A stretch of 64,000 nt of DNA from Candidatus Arthromitus sp. SFB-turkey (lineage in GTDB: Bacteria; Bacillota; Clostridia; Clostridiales; Clostridiaceae): contig NZ_LXFF01000023.1 of NCBI RefSeq assembly GCF_001655775.1, positions 1-64,000 of the forward strand, written 5' to 3'. Positions 17,265 through 26,533 of the stretch are shown piece by piece (position 1 is the first letter of the stretch; each line of letters starts with the position of its first letter). The notes beneath the pieces are model-generated. The model saw only the letters and a program-made list of their open reading frames with translations, made no database searches and was not told where the DNA came from. The position numbers were made by a program, and so were the translations under genes.

Positions 17265-17954
17265 TTGTTAGATTCATTATTTGCTTCAATTTTATCAACA
17301 GAGGCTACAAGTTCGATTTCAGGTAAAGAATTGATAATTTGTATGCTTGTAGCATTAGCTTTAGGGGTAGTTATAGCACTGATTTATATGTTTAGAAGTG
17401 TTTATAACAAAGGTTTTGTTATAACTTTGGCATTAATGCCAGCTGTTATACAAATGGTAATTATGCTAGTTAATGGTAATTTAGGTACAGGGGTTGCAGT
17501 TACTGGGGCGTTTTCTTTAGTTCGTTTCAGGTCTGCTCCAGGTACTGCTAAAGAAATAATAAGTATATTTTTAGCTATGGCAGTTGGTCTTGCTACAGGA
17601 ATGGGATATATAGGTTTAGCGGTATTTTTCGTGATAGTAATGGGAATAGCAAGTATAGTACTAAATTTAAGTAATTTTGGTAGTTCAAATTCTTCTGAAA
17701 AATCTTTAAGGATTACAATACCAGAGTCTTTAGATTATGGAAGTATATTTGAAGATGTATTTGAAAAATATTTAAGAAAGTGGGAACTTGTACAGGTGAG
17801 GACAATGAATATGGGAAGTTTATTTAGATTAGAATATAGGATTACTGTTAAGAATGTTATTCAAGAAAAGCAAATGATAGATGACTTAAGGTGTCGTAAT
17901 GGAAATTTAGAAATACTTTGTGGAAGAGTTTCATCATCTAAGGAGGAATTATAA
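17265..17954 (+). CDS. DUF4956 membrane protein
   Basis: 229 residues from TTG 17265 after AGGAGGAG. About four membrane helices fill residues 20-140; the segment VTGAFSLVRFRSAPGTAKEI followed by AVGLATGMGYIGLA is the hallmark of DUF4956. The remaining soluble domain (about 145-229) looks like a small alpha/beta fold. The protein nearly always accompanies VTC-domain proteins in Firmicutes and is presumed to be their membrane partner; its chemistry is unknown. The stop lies 2 bases before the ATG of the following lipoprotein gene, so all three are one operon. Confidence 0.88.
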   Translation: MLDSLFASILSTEATSSISGKELIICMLVALALGVVIALIYMFRSVYNKGFVITLALMPAVIQMVIMLVNGNLGTGVAVTGAFSLVRFRSAPGTAKEIISIFLAMAVGLATGMGYIGLAVFFVIVMGIASIVLNLSNFGSSNSSEKSLRITIPESLDYGSIFEDVFEKYLRKWELVQVRTMNMGSLFRLEYRITVKNVIQEKQMIDDLRCRNGNLEILCGRVSSSKEEL

Positions 17955-17956
17955 TA

Positions 17957-19798
17957 ATGAAGAGAGATAAGTATAAAAAGTTTTTAGGTGTTGCTTTATC
18001 AACGATGTTTTTATTTGGTTTAAGTTCATGTACAAATACAAATGCAAGTGCTACTAATAATGTAACTCAATCTAGTGTAAGTACAGATAATTCAAATCAA
18101 CCTATGCCAAGAATGATGAATGTTTCTTTAGAATGAGTTGATTTAAATGCAGAATTAACTTCTTCTGTGGTTGATAAAGAAATTAAAAATAAGGATAAGG
18201 AAGTAAATTATGATAGAAATACGTCTACAATAATTACATTAAATGGTGATAGTATAAGTTTTCAAGGTGAAGGGGTTACAGTAGGTAATTCTACTGTTAC
18301 AATTACACAAGCAGGAACTTATGTTATAAGTGGTAATTTAAATAATGGTCAAATAATTATTGATGCAGCTGATACTGATGATGTTAGAATTGTGCTAGAA
18401 AATGTTAATATTCATTCTGAAACAAGTGCTGCTATATATGTTAGAAATGCAGATAAATTAATCGTAACTCTGCCTAGTGGTACTACAAACACTTTAAGTG
18501 GAGGAAGTACTTACGAGAATATAGATGAAAATAATATAGATGGAGTTATTTTTAGTAAAGATGATCTTACTATAAATGGAGAAGGAACTTTAAATATTAA
18601 TGCAAATTATAAACATGGAATAGTTTCTAAAAATGATTTAAATATAGTAGGAGGAACTTTTAATATAAATTCTGTTTCTCAAGCTTTATCAGGTAAAGAT
18701 GCTGTTAAAATATATGGGGGAGTATTTAATATAGAGTCTCAAGGAAAAGGAATAAAGAGTGAAAATGTAGATGAAACAGAAAAAGGAAATATTTATATTA
18801 ACGGCGGGGAATTTAATTTAAATACTTTAGATGATGCACTTCACACAAGCGGAAGTATAGTTATAGATGAGGGTAATTTTACTATAAAGACTGAAGATGA
18901 TGGAATGCACGCAGATAAAGATCTTGTAATAAATGGAGGAAATATAAATATAACTGAATCTTATGAAGGTCTTGAGGGATATAAGGTTGTAATAAATGGA
19001 GGAGAAATAAACATTGTTTCTAGTGATGATGGTATAAATGCAGCAAATCCAGAAAGTACCAATACTGTAGAGGTTATACCAGATACAACAAATACTACAA
19101 CTACTCAAGAAGCTACACAAAATACAACAAATAATATGAATACTGTACCAGTTCCTCCAACTGATGGAAATACAATGGTGCCAGGTAAAATGGGAAGACC
19201 AAATACAGATAATGGAATGATTAATGATCCAAGTGCTTATATAAAAATAACTGGAGGAAATACTACCGTTAATGCTTCAGGAGATGGTATTGATTCAAAT
19301 GGAAGTTTTTTAGTTACTGGTGGAAGTCTGTTTGTATCAGGCGCTTTAACTAGAGGAGATGCAGCAATAGATTATAATGGTGGAGCTAAAATTGAAGGAG
19401 GAACTGTTGTGGCTGTTGGAGGGATAGGAATGAACCAATCATTTGGTTCAGAATCTACTCAGTACAGTATTTTTTATAGTGTAAATGCTCAAGGATCAGA
19501 AAATAATGCTGTAAAACTTATTGATGATTCTGGAAACGTAGTTGTTTCATGGGAAAATCCTCCTAAAGCATATTCATCCGTTGTTGTTTCATCACCTGAT
19601 TTAAAACAAAATGGAAATTATAAACTTCAGACAGGTAGTGATATTATTGAATTAATTTTACAAAATGTTGTTACTACAAATATTTCCCAAGGAATGGGTA
19701 TGGGTGGAAGAGGACAAAGAGGACAAAGACCTCAAGAATTACCTGTGAATCCAAATACTAGTGGTACAACTGAAACTCAAACAACAGGTAGTTTTTAG
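17957..19798 (+). pseudogene. Carbohydrate-binding domain lipoprotein (DUF4353) gene interrupted by TGA
   Basis: The reading frame from ATG 17957 (AGGAGG at 17941-17946) encodes a lipoprotein signal with lipobox LSSC near residue 23, then a Ser/Asn/Thr-rich linker. At codon 60 (18134-18136) an in-frame TGA interrupts it; the same frame then continues uninterrupted for 553 codons. That part has DUF4353-type repeats (ITLNGDSISFQGEG, ITQAGTYVISGNL, then many GGxxNI strands predicting a beta helix), a Thr/Asn-rich insert at about 350-400 and a Gly/Arg-rich tail. Such proteins are surface-attached and accompany VTC/DUF4956/CotH genes. Either a recent nonsense mutation, a base-call error, or readthrough. 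The GTG at 18167 has no ribosome binding site and would lack the signal. Confidence 0.8.
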
Positions 19799-19805
19799 TT
19801 ATATA

Positions 19806-19833
19806 AAAGAGAATAGTTTAACCTATTCTCTTT
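19806..19833. terminator. Bidirectional terminator
   Basis: AAAGAGAATAG at 19806-19816 pairs with CTATTCTCTTT at 19823-19833, serving the lipoprotein gene and the P-type ATPase gene. Confidence 0.85.
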
Positions 19834-22417
19834 ATTTTTTTGTATGGAATAATTTAAATATTTCATTAATTATGAGAGGTAGCAAGGAAAGAAAAATTGA
19901 TATTATCCAATCATTTGAGTTTAAATTTTTTACATTGAAAAAATTATTGAAAAATGGAATTGTTACAAGTATTGTTTGAATGATTATGCCAATTAAAATT
20001 GAGTATATAAGTTTTATATTTGAAAATAATCCTATTTTTAAAATTGTTTTATCTTCAGATCTAATACTTAATGATAAAAATAGTTGTGAAAATGATAAAA
20101 CGATAAAAGCCATAGTTTGACCGTAAATTGTTCCGTATTTTCTAAAGCCTATTAAAAATGATATTAAACTTATTATTCCTATTAGTAATCCTCCAAAAAA
20201 TAATTTTAAAATGCTTGAATTTGAAAATATTCTTTCATTAACTTTCTTCGGTTTTTGTTTCATTACATCTTTATCGTGAGTATCAACGCCTAAACTCAAT
20301 GCAGGTAGTGAATCAGTGATTAGATTTATCCATAAAAGGTGAGTTGGATTTAATGGAATTGGAAAATTAAATAATATTGATAGAAAAATTGTAATTATTT
20401 CTCCTAAGTTACAAGTTAATAAGAATAAAATAGATTTTTTAATATTGTTGAAAATGTTTCGTCCTTCTTCAACAGCTGTTATAATAGTTTTAAAATTATC
20501 ATCAGTAAGGATTATATCTGAAGCGTTTTTAGAAACGTCAGTTCCTGTTATTCCCATTGCAATTCCTACGTCAGCCATTTTTAAAGAAGGTGCGTCGTTT
20601 ACCCCATCTCCAGTCATAGAAACAATATTTCCACTAGATTTTAAAGCTCTAACAATTTTAACTTTATGTTCTGGGGAAACACGGGCGAAAACACTTATAT
20701 TTTTAATTTTTTCTTTAAATTCTTCATCTGTTAAATTGTCAATTTCACTTCCAAGCATTGCTTGATTTATATTATCAGCAATTTTCAAATCTTTAGCAAT
20801 TGTAAATGCTGTATTTTTGTGGTCTCCTGTAATCATAATTGTTTTTATTCCAGATTTTTTTGCTTTTTCAATGGAATCTTTCACTTCTTCTCTAGGAGGG
20901 TCAATCATACCAACTATACCTAAAAATACTAGGTTATTTTCAAATTCTTCTTCTCTTAAGTGAACAATTTCTTTGTATGCAAAACCTAAGGTTCTTAAGG
21001 CATTATTTGCCATGGTTTCTGCATTTTCTAAAATTTTGTTTTTTATTGAATCTGTTAAATCTAAAATCTCATTATTTATTAAAACTTTTGTACAAAGAGA
21101 AAGTAAATTGTCAACGGCACCTTTTGTGAAAGAGTAAAATTTATCATTTATATTGTTTACTGTTGTCATAAGTTTTCTATCTGAATCAAAAGGAATTTCT
21201 CTTAGTCTTTTATAATTCATTTTTTGATTGTGTACTGATGAAAATTCTAAAAGTGCTATTTCAGTTGGATCACCAGTTTTGGAATTTTCAGAATATGTTG
21301 CATCATTACATAAACACATATTTTTTATTAGAAGTTTATTTGCTTCGTTGTTAATGTCAAACTTAGAGGCATCAAGAAGTGTGTTGTTTGAGAAAAATTT
21401 TACAACAGTCATTTTATTTACTGTTAGAGTTCCAGTTTTATCTGAACAAATTATATTTACAGAGCCTAAAGTCTCAACAGCAGATAATTTTCTAACAATT
21501 GCATTTTTCTTAATCATTTTTTGTACGCCAATAGCTAACACCATTGCTATAATTGTTGGTAATCCTTCTGGAATTGCAGCAACTGCTAAAGAAATAGATG
21601 TTAAGAAAATTTCAAACAAATCATTTCCTTGAATTAATCCAATTACCATAATGATAATGCTTATTGCAATTGTTAAAATTCCTAATTGTTTTCCTAAATT
21701 GTTTAATTTCTTCTGTAATGGAGTTAGTTCTGTTTGAGAATTATCTAAGAAAGAAGCAATTTTTCCAATTTCTGTATTCATACCAGTTTCTACAACAACA
21801 CCTGTTCCACGTCCATAAATAACTGTTGTTGACATGAATGCAAGATTTTTTTTATCACCAAGAGGTAAATTTATATCTTCATAGGTTTCATTAGAATTTT
21901 TATCGATGGGAATAGATTCGCCAGTTAATGTTGATTCATCAATTTTTAGGTTAACAGATTCAATTAATCTTAAATCTGCCGGTATGATTCTACCTGTTTC
22001 AAGAATTACAATATCACCTACAACTAGATCTTCAGAATTTATTTCTATAATTTCATTATCACGTTTAACAAGAGCTTTTGGAGATGAAAGATTTTTTAAA
22101 GCTTCTAAAGATTTTTCAGCTTTGGATTCTTGAAATATTCCAATGGAAGCATTAAGTATAATCACTAGAAATATAATAAGTGCTTCTTTAGGTTCTCCGA
22201 GAAAAAATGAAAGAATTGCCGCGATTATTAAAATGTAAATGAGGATATTATTTAGTTGCTCAAAAATCATTTTTAATATGCTTTTTTTTGCTGTTTTATT
22301 TAATGAATTTTTTCCATTTTTAGATATGAGTTCAGAAGCTTGAGAAGTTGAAAGTCCAGTAGAAGCGTTTGAATTTAATTCTTTTATTACGTCATCGATT
22401 TTTTTCGTATGCCACAT
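19832..22417 (-). CDS. Cation-translocating P-type ATPase, Ca2+-ATPase-like
   Basis: 861 residues from the ATG at 22417, which follows GGAGG; an in-frame TTG at 22435 lies upstream of that site and is less likely. N-terminal cation-ATPase domain (about 1-70), the actuator TGES motif (DESTLTGES), the phosphorylation site ICSDKTGTLTVNKM, and the hinge MTGDGVNDAPSLKMADVG are intact. The PEGLPTI motif in the fourth transmembrane helix is that of type IIA/IIB calcium pumps. It probably exports Ca2+ (or Mn2+) at the expense of ATP. It is a leftward single-gene unit. Confidence 0.93.
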   Translation of the reverse strand: MWHTKKIDDVIKELNSNASTGLSTSQASELISKNGKNSLNKTAKKSILKMIFEQLNNILIYILIIAAILSFFLGEPKEALIIFLVIILNASIGIFQESKAEKSLEALKNLSSPKALVKRDNEIIEINSEDLVVGDIVILETGRIIPADLRLIESVNLKIDESTLTGESIPIDKNSNETYEDINLPLGDKKNLAFMSTTVIYGRGTGVVVETGMNTEIGKIASFLDNSQTELTPLQKKLNNLGKQLGILTIAISIIIMVIGLIQGNDLFEIFLTSISLAVAAIPEGLPTIIAMVLAIGVQKMIKKNAIVRKLSAVETLGSVNIICSDKTGTLTVNKMTVVKFFSNNTLLDASKFDINNEANKLLIKNMCLCNDATYSENSKTGDPTEIALLEFSSVHNQKMNYKRLREIPFDSDRKLMTTVNNINDKFYSFTKGAVDNLLSLCTKVLINNEILDLTDSIKNKILENAETMANNALRTLGFAYKEIVHLREEEFENNLVFLGIVGMIDPPREEVKDSIEKAKKSGIKTIMITGDHKNTAFTIAKDLKIADNINQAMLGSEIDNLTDEEFKEKIKNISVFARVSPEHKVKIVRALKSSGNIVSMTGDGVNDAPSLKMADVGIAMGITGTDVSKNASDIILTDDNFKTIITAVEEGRNIFNNIKKSILFLLTCNLGEIITIFLSILFNFPIPLNPTHLLWINLITDSLPALSLGVDTHDKDVMKQKPKKVNERIFSNSSILKLFFGGLLIGIISLISFLIGFRKYGTIYGQTMAFIVLSFSQLFLSLSIRSEDKTILKIGLFSNIKLIYSILIGIIIQTILVTIPFFNNFFNVKNLNSNDWIISIFLSLLPLIINEIFKLFHTKK

Positions 22418-22556
22418 AATATAGATAACCTCCAATTTTAAGAATATAATAATATATTTATTTTGTGCATTTTTAAAAAGTTTATAAAAAGAATTAATAT
22501 AAATTTAAAAATAGATAATCATATATTTAAGGTTATTTTTTGAGAGGTATAGTTTT

Positions 22557-22988
22557 ATGAAAATATCTGGATTAGAGTATAAAGATAAAAGTAATTTTGT
22601 GTTAAACAAAAAGATAACTAATGATAGGGTAGATAGTTTTTCTAAAGAAATGGATAATAGTTTTTTTGATAAATCAAAAAAGGATTTAAAAGAATTGTTA
22701 GACTCCATAAGAAAGAAAGGAAATAGAATTGTTTTAACAAAAAATCATAGTGATGTTGTTGATTATAAAAATTTAGTTAAACAATATTTAAAAAGAGTTT
22801 TAGACGATATGTATGAATTAAATAAATGTTCAGATACATTTAATTCACGATATTATTTAACTGTGGAGACTATTGATAAAAAACTTCAAGAACTTACAGA
22901 TAAGATTATAGGAAATGAAAAAGATAATATTTCTATTTTAAATACTCTTGATGAAATTCAGGGATTGATGATAGACGTGTACAAATAA
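22557..22988 (+). CDS. yaaR: YaaR family protein (DUF327)
   Basis: 143 residues, largely helical, without membrane segments. The stretch SFSKEMDNSFFDKSKKDLKELLDSIRKKGNRI, followed by VVDYKNLVKQYLKRVLDDMYEL, is the conserved core of the YaaR family of Firmicutes, usually about 145 residues. The function is unknown; in Bacillus and Clostridium it lies near DNA-metabolism genes, but here it stands alone. GAGAGG lies about 13 bases upstream of the ATG. Shares a bidirectional terminator with yciI. Confidence 0.75.
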   Translation: MKISGLEYKDKSNFVLNKKITNDRVDSFSKEMDNSFFDKSKKDLKELLDSIRKKGNRIVLTKNHSDVVDYKNLVKQYLKRVLDDMYELNKCSDTFNSRYYLTVETIDKKLQELTDKIIGNEKDNISILNTLDEIQGLMIDVYK

Positions 22989-23017
22989 AGAAGAATGTTT
23001 ATTGTTCTTCTTTATTT
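22983..23017. terminator. Bidirectional terminator between yaaR and the YciI gene
   Basis: AAATAAAGAAGAA at 22983-22995 pairs with 23005-23017. It includes the last codons of yaaR and of the YciI gene. Confidence 0.85.
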
Positions 23018-23310
23018 TCATTTACAAACCATTTATTTGATGAATTGAAATAATGAGGGTAAAATTCTGTGATTTTATAATCTTGTATATTGTATTTCTT
23101 AAGAGGTTCATTATTTAAATAATTTTCTATATTTTCTTTAGAGTTTGATTTCATCATAAATATTGAACCGCTCATATCAGATTTTAGCCCTGAAATTAAT
23201 ATAAGATTTTCATTCATTGCTTTTTGAGTATAGCTTATGTGTTCTTTCATTATATCATCATTAATCATATCAGGATTTTTTAACATGCTTTCTATAACAA
23301 AATATTTCAT
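22999..23310 (-). CDS. YciI-like protein
   Basis: 103 residues with the YCII alpha/beta dimer pattern: FVIESMLKNPD, HISYTQKAMNENLILISGLKSD, GSIFMMKSNSKENIENYLNNEPL, and YKITEFYPHYFN. These positions correspond to the small barrel fold, with His in MKEHISYTQ matching the usual conserved His. The function of most YciI proteins is unknown. AAGGAG stands upstream of ATG. Its 3' codons are inside the shared terminator. Confidence 0.8.
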   Translation of the reverse strand: MKYFVIESMLKNPDMINDDIMKEHISYTQKAMNENLILISGLKSDMSGSIFMMKSNSKENIENYLNNEPLKKYNIQDYKITEFYPHYFNSSNKWFVNENKEEQ

Positions 23311-23342
23311 TTATATGCTCCTTTTGTTTATATAAAATTATT

Positions 23343-23385
23343 AAAAAAAGAAGGTGAATTATTTTTAGGAATTACCTTCTTTTTA
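23343..23385 (-). terminator. Terminator for the 50-residue gene
   Basis: AAAAGAAGGT at the left arm pairs with ACCTTCTTTT at the right arm; an A-run on the left gives the U-tract for leftward transcription. Confidence 0.7.
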
Positions 23386-23398
23386 ATTATGTAGGATA

Positions 23399-23551
23399 TT
23401 ATTTTTTATCTTCAAGTTTATTTTTATCTTTTTTAGGTTTATCTTCTTTGAATTTGTAAACTTGAACATTAACGTAATTGTTTTTACTATAAATTGCAAA
23501 CAATAATATGAAAACAGATATCCAAACGTAATTATAACCATTATTTTTCAT
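23399..23551 (-). CDS. Small membrane protein, 50 residues
   Basis: A leftward frame with ATG at 23551, AAAGGAG 11 bases upstream and a terminator directly after the stop. It encodes one hydrophobic segment (YVWISVFILLFAIY, about 8-21) and a very charged tail ending KPKKDKNKLEDKK. I know no family for it. Initiation site, terminator and membrane-plus-charged-tail pattern make it a credible small gene. Confidence 0.6.
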   Translation of the reverse strand: MKNNGYNYVWISVFILLFAIYSKNNYVNVQVYKFKEDKPKKDKNKLEDKK

Positions 23552-23725
23552 GTTGAATTTAGCTCCTTTACAAAATTATTTCTTAGTAAATATATTAACA
23601 AAATTTTGTCTAAAATTAAATATTATTAGTAATTAAATTTTATCTATAAAGCACTAAATATTAAAATATTTGCAAATAAATTTTACATATAGTAACATAT
23701 ATCTCTGAAAGGAAAGGGAGAGTCA

Positions 23726-24343
23726 TTGTTAAAGAGATTAAATTTAAAAGATTTATGTTATTTTTTAATTGGAATTATTTTTTTAACTTTGGGAATTCGT
23801 ATAATAGGTGTTTCAAATCTCGGACTTTCATTTTCAGATGCGATACCTATAAAATTATCTGAACTTTTGAAAATTCCAGTATCTTTATCAAGTCTTATGC
23901 TTGGTATATTTACCTTATTGGTAGCTAGTGTTATAAAAAAGAGTAAAATTCCCCAATTTGAATGTTTAATAACTTCGTTTGTATTAGGATTTTTTATTGA
24001 TTTTTGGTTGTTTGTAATTCCTGATATTTATTTTGAAGGACTTCTTTTAAGTGTGAGTGTATTTGTATTAGGAGCATTTGTTTTATCTTTAGGTATTTCC
24101 ATTTATCTACAACCTAATAAATATCCACCGCATCCAAATGATTTACTTCTTATGGCTGTAACTAATAGGTTTAACTTTTCAATTTTAAAGTCTAAAATTT
24201 TAATAGATTCTATGTATGCTGCAATAGCAATTTTACTTTTAGCTCCAATTGGAATTGGAAGTGTTTTTAATACTATTTGTTTAGGGTTTTTTATAAACAA
24301 GCTATTTGATTTTTTTGAAAAAATTTATAATAAAAAATGCTAA
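23726..24343 (+). CDS. YczE/YitT-like membrane protein
   Basis: 205 residues with five or six membrane helices. The N-terminal half resembles the YczE group of the YitT-like family: LIGIIFLTLGIRIIGVSNLGLSF then DAIPIKLSELLKI, and later PPHPNDLLLMAVT in place of the usual pattern. YczE-type proteins have no firmly established role. TTG start after GGAAAGGGAG. It is followed by rubrerythrin with its own leader. Family assignment is moderate. Confidence 0.7.
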   Translation: MLKRLNLKDLCYFLIGIIFLTLGIRIIGVSNLGLSFSDAIPIKLSELLKIPVSLSSLMLGIFTLLVASVIKKSKIPQFECLITSFVLGFFIDFWLFVIPDIYFEGLLLSVSVFVLGAFVLSLGISIYLQPNKYPPHPNDLLLMAVTNRFNFSILKSKILIDSMYAAIAILLLAPIGIGSVFNTICLGFFINKLFDFFEKIYNKKC

Positions 24344-24410
24344 TTATATAACAATGATTAAAATAATTCATAATATACTTCAGAGGTTTAAAATTATTTA
24401 GGAGTATATT

Positions 24411-24965
24411 ATGGAAGATAAAAATATTAAAAAAAAGCTTAAGGGAACTGAAACGGAAAAAAATTTATGGACAGCATTTTCTGGAGAGTGTGAAGCTAGA
24501 GTTAGATATGAATTTTTTGCAGATGTAGCTAAAAAAGAAGGGTATGAACAAATTGGGGCTATATTTGATGAAACTTCACATAATGAAAGAGAACATGCTG
24601 AACTTTGGTATGATTATTTGGGGCAAATTTATGACACTGAAAAAAATCTTAAAAGATCTTCTAAACTTGAAGATTATGAATCTACTCAAATGTATATAGA
24701 TTTTGCTAATATTGCAAGGCAAGAGGGATTTGATGAAATAGGAGATAAGTTTCAGAAAGTTGCTGGTATTGAGAAAGCTCACAGTGATAGATTTTCTAAA
24801 CTTAGAGATAACATATTAGATGGAAAAGTGTTTAATAGAAATAAAAAAGTTATGTGGCAGTGTAGAAATTGTGGTTATTTAATTTTTGAGGAAAGTGCTC
24901 CAGAAATTTGTCCAGTTTGTGAATATCCACAAGCGTTTTATCAATTACAAGAAAATAATTTTTAG
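24411..24965 (+). CDS. Rubrerythrin family protein
   Basis: 184 residues. A ferritin-like di-iron four-helix domain (about 10-145) contains the metal-ligating Glu/His residues in FSGECEARVRYEF, SHNEREHAELWYDYL, EGFDEIGDKF and EKAHSDRF. The C-terminal rubredoxin-like domain has four Cys (CRNCGY and CPVCEY). Rubrerythrin reduces hydrogen peroxide to water in anaerobes, with electrons from NADH via rubredoxin or an oxidoreductase. GGAG lies about 6 bases upstream of the ATG. Ends beside a long bidirectional terminator. Confidence 0.94.
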   Translation: MEDKNIKKKLKGTETEKNLWTAFSGECEARVRYEFFADVAKKEGYEQIGAIFDETSHNEREHAELWYDYLGQIYDTEKNLKRSSKLEDYESTQMYIDFANIARQEGFDEIGDKFQKVAGIEKAHSDRFSKLRDNILDGKVFNRNKKVMWQCRNCGYLIFEESAPEICPVCEYPQAFYQLQENNF

Positions 24966-24969
24966 GAAA

Positions 24970-25021
24970 AATAAAGACAATAAAGTAAGCAGTGTTTACT
25001 GCCTACATTATTGTCTTTATT
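24970..25021. terminator. Long bidirectional terminator after rubrerythrin
   Basis: A two-part hairpin: AATAAAGACAATAA at 24970-24983 pairs with 25008-25021, and an inner 9-base stem (GTAAGCAGT with ACTGCCTAC, one G-T pair) extends it. The stop codon of the leftward 460-residue gene lies in the inner stem. Confidence 0.9.
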
Positions 25022-26385
25022 ATTGTATTTTTTAGGTTAGATAAAATGAAAAATATTAATTTCATATTTATTAGGGAATCAAATTTAATTTTTGGTTTTG
25101 AAAATTTGTTTTTATCGTGAGAAAAATGTAAATTTTTACAAATAATAGGTGTTAAATTTGCTTCATTCATGGTTTTATATGAATTTGGTTTGAAAAATTT
25201 ATCTGGTATTATATTTTGTTCTTTGTGTTCAAACTGAAAATATTTTTCACTTTCATATTTTTTAGGTATGTTAGGAAAACATGAAAATATTTTTGAAGGA
25301 AGTAGGGTATCATTATAAAAATTATTGGATTTTTGTTTATCTAATTGTGTTAAATAAATTTGATATGAAATTAAATCTTGAGCATTTAAAATTTCATTCA
25401 TTTCAAAATTTGGGTTAGAGAAAAAATCTTCAAGTTCCCATATATATTCAGACATTAAATTATTTGCTTGATTAAAATTACATTGTTTATTTAACAAATA
25501 GGATTTTAAATGTGAAAATGTTTTGTAGAGTGAAATTTTGTCATACGTTCCTATGGATGAAATGGAGTTTTTCTGCGAAAAGTATTCTATAATATTAAAT
25601 AGTAAATTTAAAAATTCATCACTGATTTGTGGTTTTACGTCTATATATAGCTGAAAAGCATTAAGAAGTTCAACTAATTTTTTAGGTTTACATTCTAGAA
25701 TGTTTTCTTTAAAATCTATAAACATTTTTTCAATTTCACATGAAAAATTAAGAAAAGGTATTTTATATGGGCTTGTGTCTTTAAGCATATTTGAACACTT
25801 TAAAAAAGCGATCATCAAATATGCTTGAGATGAAAAATCAAAAGAATTATCTGTAGATTCAAAGGAAATAGTGTTATTTTCCTTTTTTTGTTTTTTATCT
25901 CCTTTAACGTTTTTATTTACAAATAAACCAAGTTCATTTCTAAAATTGTTAATGTAGTAATTTAATTGACATTTTACACTTGATACATAAAACTTAACGA
26001 TTTCTTTTCGCTTCTTTTCATCTTTAATAATTTTTTGGTAGTATTCTGCAAGAGTTAAAATTGAAAGGGACATATAGGCGTTACTTAATATGTTAATCTT
26101 TTTTTTGATTTTATCTTCTTTCCAATGGAATATGTGATTTTCTGGTTTTATTTTTGGTTTTGCTTTTTTATAAACGTAGATTAAAGGATATATATTTTTT
26201 GTTCCTACAAGATCAGAATTTGAAGGCTTGTCCTTAAACTCTTTTCCATTTATTATTTCCCCGCATTTAGAATTTAGAAAAATTTGTTTTAAACTTTCTT
26301 TACCAAAATTAAATAGTTGATATTCAACTATTGGGGAGTTAAGAGAGCTTAATTTTAAAAATTTTCCTAAATGGTTTTGTTCCAT
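25003..26385 (-). CDS. Hypothetical protein, 460 residues
   Basis: I do not recognise this protein. It is soluble, Lys/Asn/Phe-rich and predicted to be mainly alpha-helical, with tracts such as AYMSLSILTLAEYYQKIIKDE and AYLMIAFLKCSNML suggesting helical repeats; no signal peptide or membrane segment is evident. Residues about 165-180 form a short charged linker (KGDKKQKKENNT). The start ATG is preceded by GAGGTG with 8-base spacing, and this site is the right arm of a perfect hairpin (see separate entry). It shares a terminator with rubrerythrin but is transcribed in the opposite direction. Confidence 0.8.
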   Translation of the reverse strand: MEQNHLGKFLKLSSLNSPIVEYQLFNFGKESLKQIFLNSKCGEIINGKEFKDKPSNSDLVGTKNIYPLIYVYKKAKPKIKPENHIFHWKEDKIKKKINILSNAYMSLSILTLAEYYQKIIKDEKKRKEIVKFYVSSVKCQLNYYINNFRNELGLFVNKNVKGDKKQKKENNTISFESTDNSFDFSSQAYLMIAFLKCSNMLKDTSPYKIPFLNFSCEIEKMFIDFKENILECKPKKLVELLNAFQLYIDVKPQISDEFLNLLFNIIEYFSQKNSISSIGTYDKISLYKTFSHLKSYLLNKQCNFNQANNLMSEYIWELEDFFSNPNFEMNEILNAQDLISYQIYLTQLDKQKSNNFYNDTLLPSKIFSCFPNIPKKYESEKYFQFEHKEQNIIPDKFFKPNSYKTMNEANLTPIICKNLHFSHDKNKFSKPKIKFDSLINMKLIFFILSNLKNTIIKTIM

Positions 26386-26393
26386 AAAAAAAT

Positions 26394-26418
26394 CACCTCA
26401 TTAGTATATTATGAGGTG
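26394..26418 (-). promoter_or_regulatory. Palindrome that covers the ribosome binding site of the 460-residue gene
   Basis: CACCTCAT at 26394-26401 and ATGAGGTG at 26411-26418 form a perfect 8-bp stem with a nine-base loop. On the minus strand the 3' arm is the Shine-Dalgarno sequence, 8 bases before the ATG, so folding would hide it. It could alternatively be an operator. Either would put this gene under special control. Confidence 0.55.
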
Positions 26419-26533
26419 AAAAAATTATTATTTCTTAATATAACGAAATATAATGAGGTTTAATTTGAATTATTTTTGTTTATTGAATTAGATAGAGTTT
26501 TACTCATAGTATGATCATATTTGAGTATTATTT

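Noticed and set aside
20445-22133. Plus-strand open frames opposite the P-type ATPase
   Set aside because: They are antisense to an intact 861-residue ATPase gene and lack ribosome binding sites.
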